Positions 1 to 6,032 of a stretch of DNA of 6,817 bases are shown piece after piece. The DNA lies in NCBI GenBank assembly GCA_009786495.1, contig WQTB01000042.1, forward strand, positions 1,500 through 8,316, read 5' to 3'. Source of the stretch: Treponema sp. GTDB taxonomy: Bacteria > Spirochaetota > Spirochaetia > Treponematales > Breznakiellaceae. The position numbers and the translations under genes were made by a program. A model generated the notes under the pieces. It searched no databases and was not told where the DNA came from. It saw nothing but the letters and a program-made list of their open reading frames with translations. Numbering within the stretch: position 1 is the first letter of the stretch; each line of letters starts with the position of its first letter.

Positions 1-597
1 TTAAGGCAGATTGAGTCGATGTATAATCCCGATAGCAGCCGATTTTTAACGCCAAGGGGAATAAACAATGACGCCGATATGTTCGGATATTACATTTATA
101 ATAATATCTCAATTGCGTTTAACACATTCGCGGGCGGCATCCTTGCCGGATTCGGAAGCCTGCTTTTTTTATGCATTAACGCAGGATTTCTTGGAATAGT
201 ATCGGGGCATTTAACCGGCATCGGTTATGCGCAAACATTTTATCCGTTTGTAATCGCGCACAGCGCATTTGAGTTAAACGCTATTGTTTTCTGCGCGTAC
301 GCAGGACTTCTTCTTGGGTACAGGTTTTTTATTACAAACGGATTAACAAGAAGAGCTTCCATAAAAAAAGCAGGACAGGACGCGCTGCCGATAATTGCGG
401 GCAGCGCATTAATGCTTGTGATCGCGGCGGTAATAGAAGCGTTCTGGTCATCAAAATATTTATTTCCTGTACAGCTTCGCATAGGATCAGGAATTTTCTT
501 TTGGGTGCTTTTGTTTTTTTATTTTTTATTCGCGGGCAGGCATAAACAAGGCGAAGCTCAGGTTTTAAAAAGGAAAAAAAATGACAGCGCAGGCTGA
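1..597 (+). CDS. SpoIIM-family (stage II sporulation protein M-like) integral membrane protein, 5' partial
   Basis: This is the C-terminal part of a multi-pass membrane protein of the SpoIIM/DUF95 family (COG1300). The frame is open to the left edge, so the ATG at 19 is probably internal; full-length relatives are roughly 300 residues or more, so an N-terminal cytoplasmic portion is likely missing. Counting from that ATG, family hallmarks are NNISIAFNTFAGG (28-40), GHLTGIG (63-69), HSAFELNAIV (81-90) and IEAFWSS (139-145). Hydrophobic segments lie at about 33-60, 74-104, 122-142 and 156-172, followed by a Lys/Arg-rich tail. SpoIIM takes part in engulfment in endospore formers, but homologues are widespread in non-sporulating bacteria, where they sit beside MoxR/DUF58 genes as here. 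The stop overlaps the next gene by 17 bp. The family call is firm; the role is inferred from context only. Confidence 0.88.
   Translation, partial: LRQIESMYNPDSSRFLTPRGINNDADMFGYYIYNNISIAFNTFAGGILAGFGSLLFLCINAGFLGIVSGHLTGIGYAQTFYPFVIAHSAFELNAIVFCAYAGLLLGYRFFITNGLTRRASIKKAGQDALPIIAGSALMLVIAAVIEAFWSSKYLFPVQLRIGSGIFFWVLLFFYFLFAGRHKQGEAQVLKRKKNDSAG
571..577 (+). promoter_or_regulatory. Ribosome binding site for the DUF4129 gene
   Basis: An AGGAAAA motif in an A-rich stretch lies just upstream of the ATG at 581, with AGG ending 7 bases before the start. It sits inside the 3' end of the SpoIIM-family gene, so ribosomes finishing that gene pass directly over it. It supports 581 as the start; the next in-frame Met is about 55 codons further on and would remove the first membrane segment. 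Confidence 0.6.
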
Positions 598-2044
598 AAA
601 GTCAATACAAAAACAAAGGGGCAGCCGCGAAGCCGCTGACGCCGGCATTCTTTTATGGCGGCGGAATTTCGCGCTTTTTCTGCTCTTCTTCGCGGTTCCT
701 TTCTGGATCATTTCGTTTTCCCTGCGGGTTATTTTGCCGGGCAATATGCAATACCTTTGCTGGCTTGTCATCTGGTTTTTAAAACCATTTTTCGACAGGA
801 TAATATTGCACATAATATCGGTTCGTTTCTTTGATAAAGACGCAGGATTAAAAACGGCGCTGCAAGGAATCGGAAAAAGTCTTTGCAGGGGATTAACAGG
901 CGATCTATTATGGCGGCGTTTAAGTCCGGTGCGTTCCGCGGTAATGCCGGTACGCGTTCTTGAACGCAACCTTAAAACAGGCAGAGAAATCGCGCTGCGC
1001 AAAACCAGTCTGAAAAAAGGCGGAACCGATTACGGCATTCTGCTTACGTTATGGGCAATTTCCGTAGAAGCCGCTTTGCTTGCGGGAGAAATTATTTTTT
1101 TTATTTCGATCGCGCAGCTTTTCGCGCCGGGATTTTTAAACTCCATAAACAATCCGCTTGATCTTGAAATATTTTTTTACGCCGCATGGTGTTTAAACTT
1201 TATCCTTGTCGAAACAATTTATGTATGCATGGGATTCAGCCTTTATATTAACGGAAGGATTCAAATAGAAGGATGGGATTTGGAAATTAAATTCCGCGCT
1301 TTTTCCCGGCGGCGGCAGGCGGTTCCGCCGCGGCAAATGAATCAGATGAACAATATTATTAACTCAGGAAAAAATATCGTTTTAGTAACTGCAGTAATTT
1401 TCGCGTTGTTTTTAATGCCGGAAAATATTTACGCGGATGATGATCCGCCCTACGAAATACTTCAGACAATTCTTGATTCGCCTGATTTCGGCGGCGAAGA
1501 AGAAACATGGAGCATAAGATTTAAAAATAATAATGTAAATAATAATGATATTAACGTTGATTCTGAACTAATAGAGCGTATTCAAAAAATCTCTGCGCGA
1601 ATTTTGCAGATCATTTTGATCGTTATAATTGCGGGAACGCTGGTTCTTCTTTTTATTTATTTTAAAAAATATAAATATAACAAACCGGATAAAAAAAATT
1701 ATGCTACGCAAAAAATAATTTTGAAAAATCAGACGGAAAATCCTGAATATCTTTTGGAAAAGGCGTTAAATTATCATGAAAAGGGAGAACTTCGCCTTTC
1801 CTGGGGATACTGCGCGGCGGCTGCAATAAAGTCATGGACAGTCTGCAAAAATATCGCGTTCCCGCCTGACGCGGCGGAAACAGACTGCGCGGCAATTATT
1901 AATTCAATGAACGGCGAAAGCCAGTCCGCGCAGAATTTTGACAGGCTTATAAAAAACTGGGTGTATCTTGTGTATGCGGGGAAGGTTCCCCCTGACGGAA
2001 GTTTTAATGAAGCCGTCGATTTTGTAAAGGCGCAGTATGGATAA
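581..2044 (+). CDS. Multi-pass membrane protein with C-terminal DUF4129-like domain
   Basis: A 487-residue membrane protein of the type found between SpoIIM and DUF4350 genes in MoxR operons. The N-terminal half has hydrophobic segments at about 29-53, 57-80, 152-181 and 196-224. It carries conserved-looking blocks: WRRNF (26-30), WFLKPFFDRIILHIIS (65-80), LLWRRLSP (109-116) and LYINGRIQIEGWDLEIKFR (221-239). A further hydrophobic stretch at 266-280, followed by an acidic DDDPP, resembles an internal signal or anchor. The segment to about 340 is probably extracytoplasmic and Asn-rich. The last helix (341-361) is followed by a cytoplasmic DUF4129-like helical domain (about 385-487) with LEKALNYHEKGELRLSWGY and DRLIKNWVYLVYAGKVPP. 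The function of this family is unknown. Overlaps are 17 bp with the gene before and 8 bp with the gene after. The architecture is recognised by memory of family sequences, not by a profile search. Confidence 0.8.
   Translation: MTAQAEKSIQKQRGSREAADAGILLWRRNFALFLLFFAVPFWIISFSLRVILPGNMQYLCWLVIWFLKPFFDRIILHIISVRFFDKDAGLKTALQGIGKSLCRGLTGDLLWRRLSPVRSAVMPVRVLERNLKTGREIALRKTSLKKGGTDYGILLTLWAISVEAALLAGEIIFFISIAQLFAPGFLNSINNPLDLEIFFYAAWCLNFILVETIYVCMGFSLYINGRIQIEGWDLEIKFRAFSRRRQAVPPRQMNQMNNIINSGKNIVLVTAVIFALFLMPENIYADDDPPYEILQTILDSPDFGGEEETWSIRFKNNNVNNNDINVDSELIERIQKISARILQIILIVIIAGTLVLLFIYFKKYKYNKPDKKNYATQKIILKNQTENPEYLLEKALNYHEKGELRLSWGYCAAAAIKSWTVCKNIAFPPDAAETDCAAIINSMNGESQSAQNFDRLIKNWVYLVYAGKVPPDGSFNEAVDFVKAQYG
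2026..2030 (+). promoter_or_regulatory. Ribosome binding site for the DUF4350 gene
   Basis: AAAGG lies 6 bases before the ATG at 2037, inside the last codons of the DUF4129 gene. It supports the overlapping start at 2037, which places a hydrophobic N-terminal anchor directly after MDKK. Confidence 0.5.
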
Positions 2045-3095
2045 AAAAATCCTTTTATGCGCCGCGGTTATATTTGCAATCGCCGCTCTTCTTGTTTTCG
2101 CCTGGAATAATCTTGAAATATATCAGGATAAAAGATTTATTTTCCCGTCAGATGAAATTATGCAGAATAATTTTTACGCGATGGATCAATGGCTTTCCAC
2201 TACAGGCCATAAAATCAGAATTGAAAATTATTTTAATCCGATTATGCTGTCTGACGCGGCGGAAAACGTAATCATGGTAAATTCAAACGCGTACAGCTGG
2301 CGCAGCATGGAAGAAATATTAAGATGGATTGAACAGGGTGGTTATTTTATACTTGATCTTGCGTCTAACAACAGATCATTAAACAATAATATTCTTGAAT
2401 TTTTATCCGGCTTTGGAATTAATGTAGAGTATACTCAGCAGGTTTATACAAACGAAGCTGTTGAAGAAGAAGAACCTGCTGATGTTGTTGATAAAGAAGA
2501 CGCGTATCCTGATTTTCAAACACTGGTCGCTTTTTCAATATTAAAAAATGAAAAAATTTTTACGATGAAAGACGCGGACGGAAATATACGGCTTGTAGAA
2601 ATCCCAATCGGATCAGGATCGCTTACAGTTACTGGCGTTCCGGTTTTCATGTATAATAATAATTTAAGAAAAGAAGCAAACGCCGCTTTAGCATGGAAGC
2701 TAACAGGCGCGCGGACAGCTTCGCCTTTAAACGCGCAGGAAAACAAAGGCATATTTTTTATAAGGACTCAGAATGTGAATACGGCATTTTCATTTTTCGG
2801 ATCGATAATAGAACGGGGAAATTTTTTACCCGTAATAATCGCCGCGTTCATATTGATTGCCGCAGGTTTCTGGATGGTGATTCCTTCGTTTGGGAAAGTT
2901 TCTATGGAAAAGAGAATAATTTCACGCCCCATTAAAGATCGTTTAACAGCGGAAATTCGTTTTTTAAAAAAACACAGCGCGCTTGATTACTACCTTGATA
3001 CGCTTTCAGGCGGCGGCAATAATAACGAAACATATAATTACAAAGACCTGATAAATCAATACCGGAGAAAATTAAATGAATCAGAGAGAAGCTAA
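2037..3095 (+). CDS. DUF4350 domain membrane-anchored protein
   Basis: A 352-residue protein with an N-terminal membrane anchor (about 4-23), a large soluble domain, a second membrane helix (263-283) and a basic C-terminal tail. The soluble part matches the DUF4350 pattern: a Rossmann-like, glutamine-amidotransferase-like fold in which VIMVNSNAYSW (78-88) and EEILRWIEQGGYFILDL (92-108) correspond to a strand, a helix and another strand. I see no catalytic Cys in the expected position, so it is probably a binding rather than an enzymatic fold. The soluble region, which lies between the two helices, is likely extracytoplasmic. The tail has the motif ISRPIKDRLTAEIRFLKKHS (295-314), typical of the family's cytoplasmic end. 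An acidic insertion, VEEEEPADVVDKEDAYPD (142-159), looks like a flexible loop. The gene overlaps the DUF4129 gene by 8 bp and moxR by 20 bp. Function is unknown; a structural part of the membrane complex is inferred. Confidence 0.8.
   Translation: MDKKILLCAAVIFAIAALLVFAWNNLEIYQDKRFIFPSDEIMQNNFYAMDQWLSTTGHKIRIENYFNPIMLSDAAENVIMVNSNAYSWRSMEEILRWIEQGGYFILDLASNNRSLNNNILEFLSGFGINVEYTQQVYTNEAVEEEEPADVVDKEDAYPDFQTLVAFSILKNEKIFTMKDADGNIRLVEIPIGSGSLTVTGVPVFMYNNNLRKEANAALAWKLTGARTASPLNAQENKGIFFIRTQNVNTAFSFFGSIIERGNFLPVIIAAFILIAAGFWMVIPSFGKVSMEKRIISRPIKDRLTAEIRFLKKHSALDYYLDTLSGGGNNNETYNYKDLINQYRRKLNESERS
3064..3067 (+). promoter_or_regulatory. Ribosome binding site for the MoxR gene
   Basis: GGAG lies 8 bases before the ATG at 3076, within the final codons of the DUF4350 gene. 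It supports the start at 3076 despite the 20-bp overlap with the preceding frame. Confidence 0.55.
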
Positions 3096-4083
3096 CGTAC
3101 CTTTCAGCGCGGAAACAGCCGCGTTAAAACTGGAGCAGGTAAAAAATGAAATCGCGAAAGCGTTTATCGGACAGAAACAGCTTGTCGATCATGCGCTGAT
3201 TACTTTAATCGCGGGCGGACATCTGCTTGTGGAAGGCGTTCCCGGTCTTGGAAAAACCCTGCTTGTCCGCGCGCTTTCAAAAGCCATCGGCGGAAATTCA
3301 AAAAGGGTGCAGTTTACTCCGGATCTGATGCCTGCCGACATAACCGGTAATATAATGCTTGATCCTGCCGCGGGAAAATTCATTACGCGCAAAGGGCCTA
3401 TCTTCGCCAATATTTTTATCGCGGACGAAATCAACAGGGCTCCTGCAAAAACACAGTCCGCGCTTTTTGAAGCGATGCAGGAGTTTCAGGTAACGCTTGA
3501 CGGCGAAAGCCATTTGCTGCCGTCGCCCTTCATGGTGCTTGCCACGCAGAACCCGTTTGAACATGAAGGCACATATCCGCTTCCTGACGCGCAAAAAGAT
3601 CGTTTTCTAATGAAAATAATCGCCGGTTATCCCGCGGCTGATGAAGAAAAAAATATGGTTCTTCAGGTTTTGAAAGACAGCACCGGAGAAGAATTATCCA
3701 TTGATGGCGTAAACACTGTTCTTGAAACCGGTGAGTTTTCATTGCTAAAAAAATTCGCATCTTCTGTCCGCACAGATCCGCTGATTGCGGATTACGCTGT
3801 GCGCATAAACACGGCGACAAGGGAAACTCCCGCGGTAGAAACGGGAGCAGGCCCGCGCGGGAGCCTTGCGCTGATAAGGTGCGCGCGCGCGTACTCTATT
3901 CTGCAGGGAAGGGACTTTGTTCTTCCTGATGATATTAAGGCAGTCGCTGCGCAGGTGCTTTCCCACCGGCTTACGCTTTCCGCAGAAAGCGAGCTTGAAG
4001 GAGTAAGCGCAGGCAGCATAATCGCGAATATTATTAATAAAACTGAAGCGCCGAAAGGAATAACGGATAATGCCGGAAAATAA
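3076..4083 (+). CDS. MoxR-family AAA+ ATPase
   Basis: A 335-residue cytoplasmic AAA+ ATPase of the MoxR family (COG0714), close to the usual length of about 310-340. The motifs are complete. Walker A is GVPGLGKT (54-61) and Walker B is IFIADEINR (113-121). Sensor 1 is in ATQNP with N159, an arginine finger candidate is R176 in DAQKDRF, and a sensor 2 candidate is R261 in GAGPRG within the C-terminal lid helices (about 225-320). The preserved DE pair and arginines indicate an active hexameric ATPase. MoxR proteins act as chaperone-like motors that mature or activate protein complexes, usually with a VWA-domain or DUF58 partner, and the DUF58 gene follows directly with a 14-bp overlap. The exact substrate is unknown; the three membrane proteins encoded upstream are the obvious candidates. 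I did not assign a MoxR subfamily. Confidence 0.96.
   Translation: MNQREANVPFSAETAALKLEQVKNEIAKAFIGQKQLVDHALITLIAGGHLLVEGVPGLGKTLLVRALSKAIGGNSKRVQFTPDLMPADITGNIMLDPAAGKFITRKGPIFANIFIADEINRAPAKTQSALFEAMQEFQVTLDGESHLLPSPFMVLATQNPFEHEGTYPLPDAQKDRFLMKIIAGYPAADEEKNMVLQVLKDSTGEELSIDGVNTVLETGEFSLLKKFASSVRTDPLIADYAVRINTATRETPAVETGAGPRGSLALIRCARAYSILQGRDFVLPDDIKAVAAQVLSHRLTLSAESELEGVSAGSIIANIINKTEAPKGITDNAGK
4054..4059 (+). promoter_or_regulatory. Ribosome binding site for the DUF58 gene
   Basis: AAAGGA lies 10 bases before the ATG at 4070, inside the 3' end of the MoxR gene. It favours 4070 over the in-frame ATG at 4100, which has no comparable motif and would shorten the N-terminal hydrophilic leader. 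Confidence 0.5.
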
Positions 4084-5458
4084 AAGCCGGGTAATATTAA
4101 TGCCTGGAAGAACATTTTTTATATCAGCACTTTTTTATCTTGCGCTTGGATGTTTCGCTTTTTTTATAAGCGGAATTTTTGTTATCTGGATTTTGACAGG
4201 CGTGCTGCTGATTCCGTTTATTATAACAGATTTACTTTTACTTCTTCTTTTAACGGAACGCCTGCAGATTAAAAGGACTGTTCCATCTTCCGCGGCGCAG
4301 GGCGAAGCATTAAAAGTTTTACTCTTAATTCGCAGGAAAGACCGTTTTTTGCCTTTTTCGATCAGGCTTTATGACCTTTACCCCGATTCAATGAGCTGCC
4401 TTAACAACGCGCAAGTTTTTCCCGCTAAATTGGACAGAAAAAATCTTAGGAAAACCGGCACAGTTGTTTTTGAATACAGCCTTATGCCGGAAGAAAGAGG
4501 CGCGTGGTTTTTTTCGGGGACTCAGGTTATGCTTGGGTCGTTTTTGCGTTTCTGGAGATTGCGCGTAACGCATGAAAACATCAGCGCTGGGCGCACATAT
4601 CCAAACTTTAAAAAAATGGCGCGCGGCGTAAATATTAAAGGCAATCCCGAAAAAGGCGAAGTAAAGCAAATCCGCAAACGCGGGCACGGGCTTGAGTTTG
4701 AAAGCCTGCGCGATTACATGGAAGGCGATTCAATGCGTTCAATTGACTGGAGAGCGACAAGCAGAAACCGCAGGCTCGACGGAAAACCGAAACTTATTGT
4801 AAGAAATTATCAGGAAGAACAGGATCAGCAGATTTTGTTTATTATCGATTCAGGCTACCGCCTGCCGGATTATCAATTTGACAGCGCGCTTGAAGCGATG
4901 CTGCTGCTCTCTTACACAGCGTTGAAACACGGAGACGCGGTTGCGGCGGCGAGCTTCGGAGCGCATGACATCTGGATACCGCCGCGCAAGGGAATTCGCG
5001 CATATATGTCGCTTATGAACACGCTCTATGATCTTCACAGCGCGCCGGTTCCATCTTCGCCTTTTTCCGCAATGGAAAAAGCGTTAAGCCGCCTTCACCG
5101 CCGCAGTTTAATTGTTCTTATCAGTAACTTCCGCGAAGAAGACGGAGAGTCGCTGTCATGGATACTCCCGCGGATAAACAGGCGGCATCTTCTTCTGATG
5201 GTGAGTTTTCAAGAAACCGCGCTTTACGAACTGGCATCAGGCGCAGGGCGGCAGGGCGGCCATTCTTTCAGAGCCGGCTTTGCCGATGAAAATGAAATCC
5301 TTGAAACTGCCGCCGCCCGTTCATACCTTGTAAACCGCCGCAGGCTTTACCGCAAGTGGGAACATTCCGGTCTTCTTGTTCTTGAAACATCGCCAGAACA
5401 TATTTCTTCGGCATTGATAAATAAATATCTAAGCGTAAAAAAATCCGGAAAATTATAA
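4070..5458 (+). CDS. DUF58 domain protein, membrane-anchored MoxR partner
   Basis: A 462-residue DUF58 protein (COG1721). Two adjacent membrane helices (about 14-36 and 37-61) form a hairpin, leaving both the short N-terminus and the large C-terminal part in the cytoplasm. The central region holds the DUF58 signature: KRGHGLEFESLRDYMEGDSM (203-222) followed by RSIDWRATSR (223-232). Next comes a VWA-like region beginning ILFIIDSGYR (255-264), and then LLLSYTALKHGDAVAAASFG (278-297). The metal-binding DxSxS of true VWA domains is not present: the residues are D260-S-G-Y-R. The C-terminal end, NRRRLYRKWEHSGLLVLETS, then ALINKYLSVKKSG, resembles the ending of the subgroup linked to SpoIIM/DUF4129 operons. 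The protein probably links the MoxR ATPase to the membrane. It overlaps moxR by 14 bp, and its stop codon shares one base with the next start. Confidence 0.93.
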   Translation: MPENKSRVILMPGRTFFISALFYLALGCFAFFISGIFVIWILTGVLLIPFIITDLLLLLLLTERLQIKRTVPSSAAQGEALKVLLLIRRKDRFLPFSIRLYDLYPDSMSCLNNAQVFPAKLDRKNLRKTGTVVFEYSLMPEERGAWFFSGTQVMLGSFLRFWRLRVTHENISAGRTYPNFKKMARGVNIKGNPEKGEVKQIRKRGHGLEFESLRDYMEGDSMRSIDWRATSRNRRLDGKPKLIVRNYQEEQDQQILFIIDSGYRLPDYQFDSALEAMLLLSYTALKHGDAVAAASFGAHDIWIPPRKGIRAYMSLMNTLYDLHSAPVPSSPFSAMEKALSRLHRRSLIVLISNFREEDGESLSWILPRINRRHLLLMVSFQETALYELASGAGRQGGHSFRAGFADENEILETAAARSYLVNRRRLYRKWEHSGLLVLETSPEHISSALINKYLSVKKSGKL

Positions 5459-6018
5459 TGACAGAAAATAAAAGTAAAAAAATTCTTGTATTTTCCGATT
5501 CTCACGGGAGCGTCAGCGCGTTAAAAAATGTTTTCGCGTGGGCAAAAGATCATCTGCCGCCTGATGACTCAATCTGCGCGGCGGCTTGTCTTGGCGACGG
5601 GCTTTCCGACATAAGCAAAGCTGCGGATGAAACAGGGTTTTACAGCGATTGGAAAATTGTCCGCGGAAACAATGATTTTAACATTCACGAACCGGAAGCC
5701 GCTGTTTTTGATTTTGCCGGAAATTGTTTCTTTATGTGCCACGGACACAGACACGGTCTGTACGGCGGAATTTTTTCGCTTTTATCAGCGGCGAAAAATA
5801 ATAAAGCTAACACCGCGCTGTTCGGTCACACGCATGTTCCGTTTAAAAAAAATGTTGACGGGGTATTGCTTGTAAATCCCGGAAGCGTAAGCCGGCCGCG
5901 CAGCGGAATGGGATCAACTTTCGCCGTTATTGAATGCGCTGAAGGCAGCCAGCCTGACGTAGTTTTTTACGGGATTGGCGACAGGGGATCGATTTACAAA
6001 GTAAAAGTTCACAACTGA
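5458..6018 (+). CDS. YfcE/MJ0936-type metallophosphoesterase
   Basis: A 186-residue cytoplasmic calcineurin-like phosphoesterase of the small YfcE/MJ0936 group (COG0622), full length for that group. The dinuclear metal site is intact: D14 and H16 in FSDSHG, D47 in CLGDG, N71 in RGNND, H95 in MCHGH, and H124 and H126 in FGHTH. The NPGS motif (140-143) is also typical. Characterised relatives hydrolyse phosphodiesters such as the model substrate bis-p-nitrophenyl phosphate; natural substrates are largely unknown. The start overlaps the DUF58 stop as TAATG, with only a weak GGAA upstream (5447-5450), so translation probably depends on ribosomes finishing the DUF58 gene. No residue is missing that would suggest inactivity. 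A link to the MoxR system is only positional, as this family appears in many unrelated operons. Confidence 0.93.
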   Translation: MTENKSKKILVFSDSHGSVSALKNVFAWAKDHLPPDDSICAAACLGDGLSDISKAADETGFYSDWKIVRGNNDFNIHEPEAAVFDFAGNCFFMCHGHRHGLYGGIFSLLSAAKNNKANTALFGHTHVPFKKNVDGVLLVNPGSVSRPRSGMGSTFAVIECAEGSQPDVVFYGIGDRGSIYKVKVHN

Positions 6019-6024
6019 AGGAAG
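6018..6024 (+). promoter_or_regulatory. Strong ribosome binding site for the radical SAM gene
   Basis: AAGGAAG begins on the last base of the phosphoesterase stop codon and lies 8 bases before the ATG at 6033. It is the best Shine-Dalgarno match in the window and fixes the start of the final gene. The GGAAG overlaps a perfect 10-bp palindrome, GGAAGCTTCC, at 6020-6029. Confidence 0.7.
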
Positions 6025-6029
6025 CTTCC
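6020..6029 (+). repeat. Perfect 10-bp palindrome over the ribosome binding site
   Basis: GGAAGCTTCC reads the same on both strands and lies in the 14-bp gap between the phosphoesterase and radical SAM genes. As RNA it could form only a 3-bp stem with a 4-base loop, so a stable hairpin is unlikely. It might be a protein-binding half-site pair, or chance. Confidence 0.3.
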
Positions 6030-6032
6030 CAA

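Noticed and set aside
1..597. Evidence for endospore formation from the SpoIIM homologue
   Set aside because: SpoIIM-family proteins are common in non-sporulating bacteria, and no other sporulation gene is present.
565..1002. Minus-strand open frame of 145 codons opposite the DUF4129 gene
   Set aside because: It lies opposite a well-supported membrane protein gene, is Arg/Ser-rich with no recognisable domain, and has no independent promoter or ribosome binding site that I can see.
3827..3847. Hairpin CTCCCG/CGGGAG as a possible terminator
   Set aside because: There is no T-run after the stem, and it is far inside the moxR coding region.
3189..4115. Several minus-strand open frames opposite the MoxR gene
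   Set aside because: They mirror the codon bias of moxR, overlap one another in different frames and show no protein-family features. The MoxR motifs on the + strand are complete.
5456..5460. A separate promoter or operon boundary before the phosphoesterase gene
   Set aside because: The stop and start codons share one base and there is no intergenic space. Nothing like a -10/-35 pair stands out above the A-rich background.
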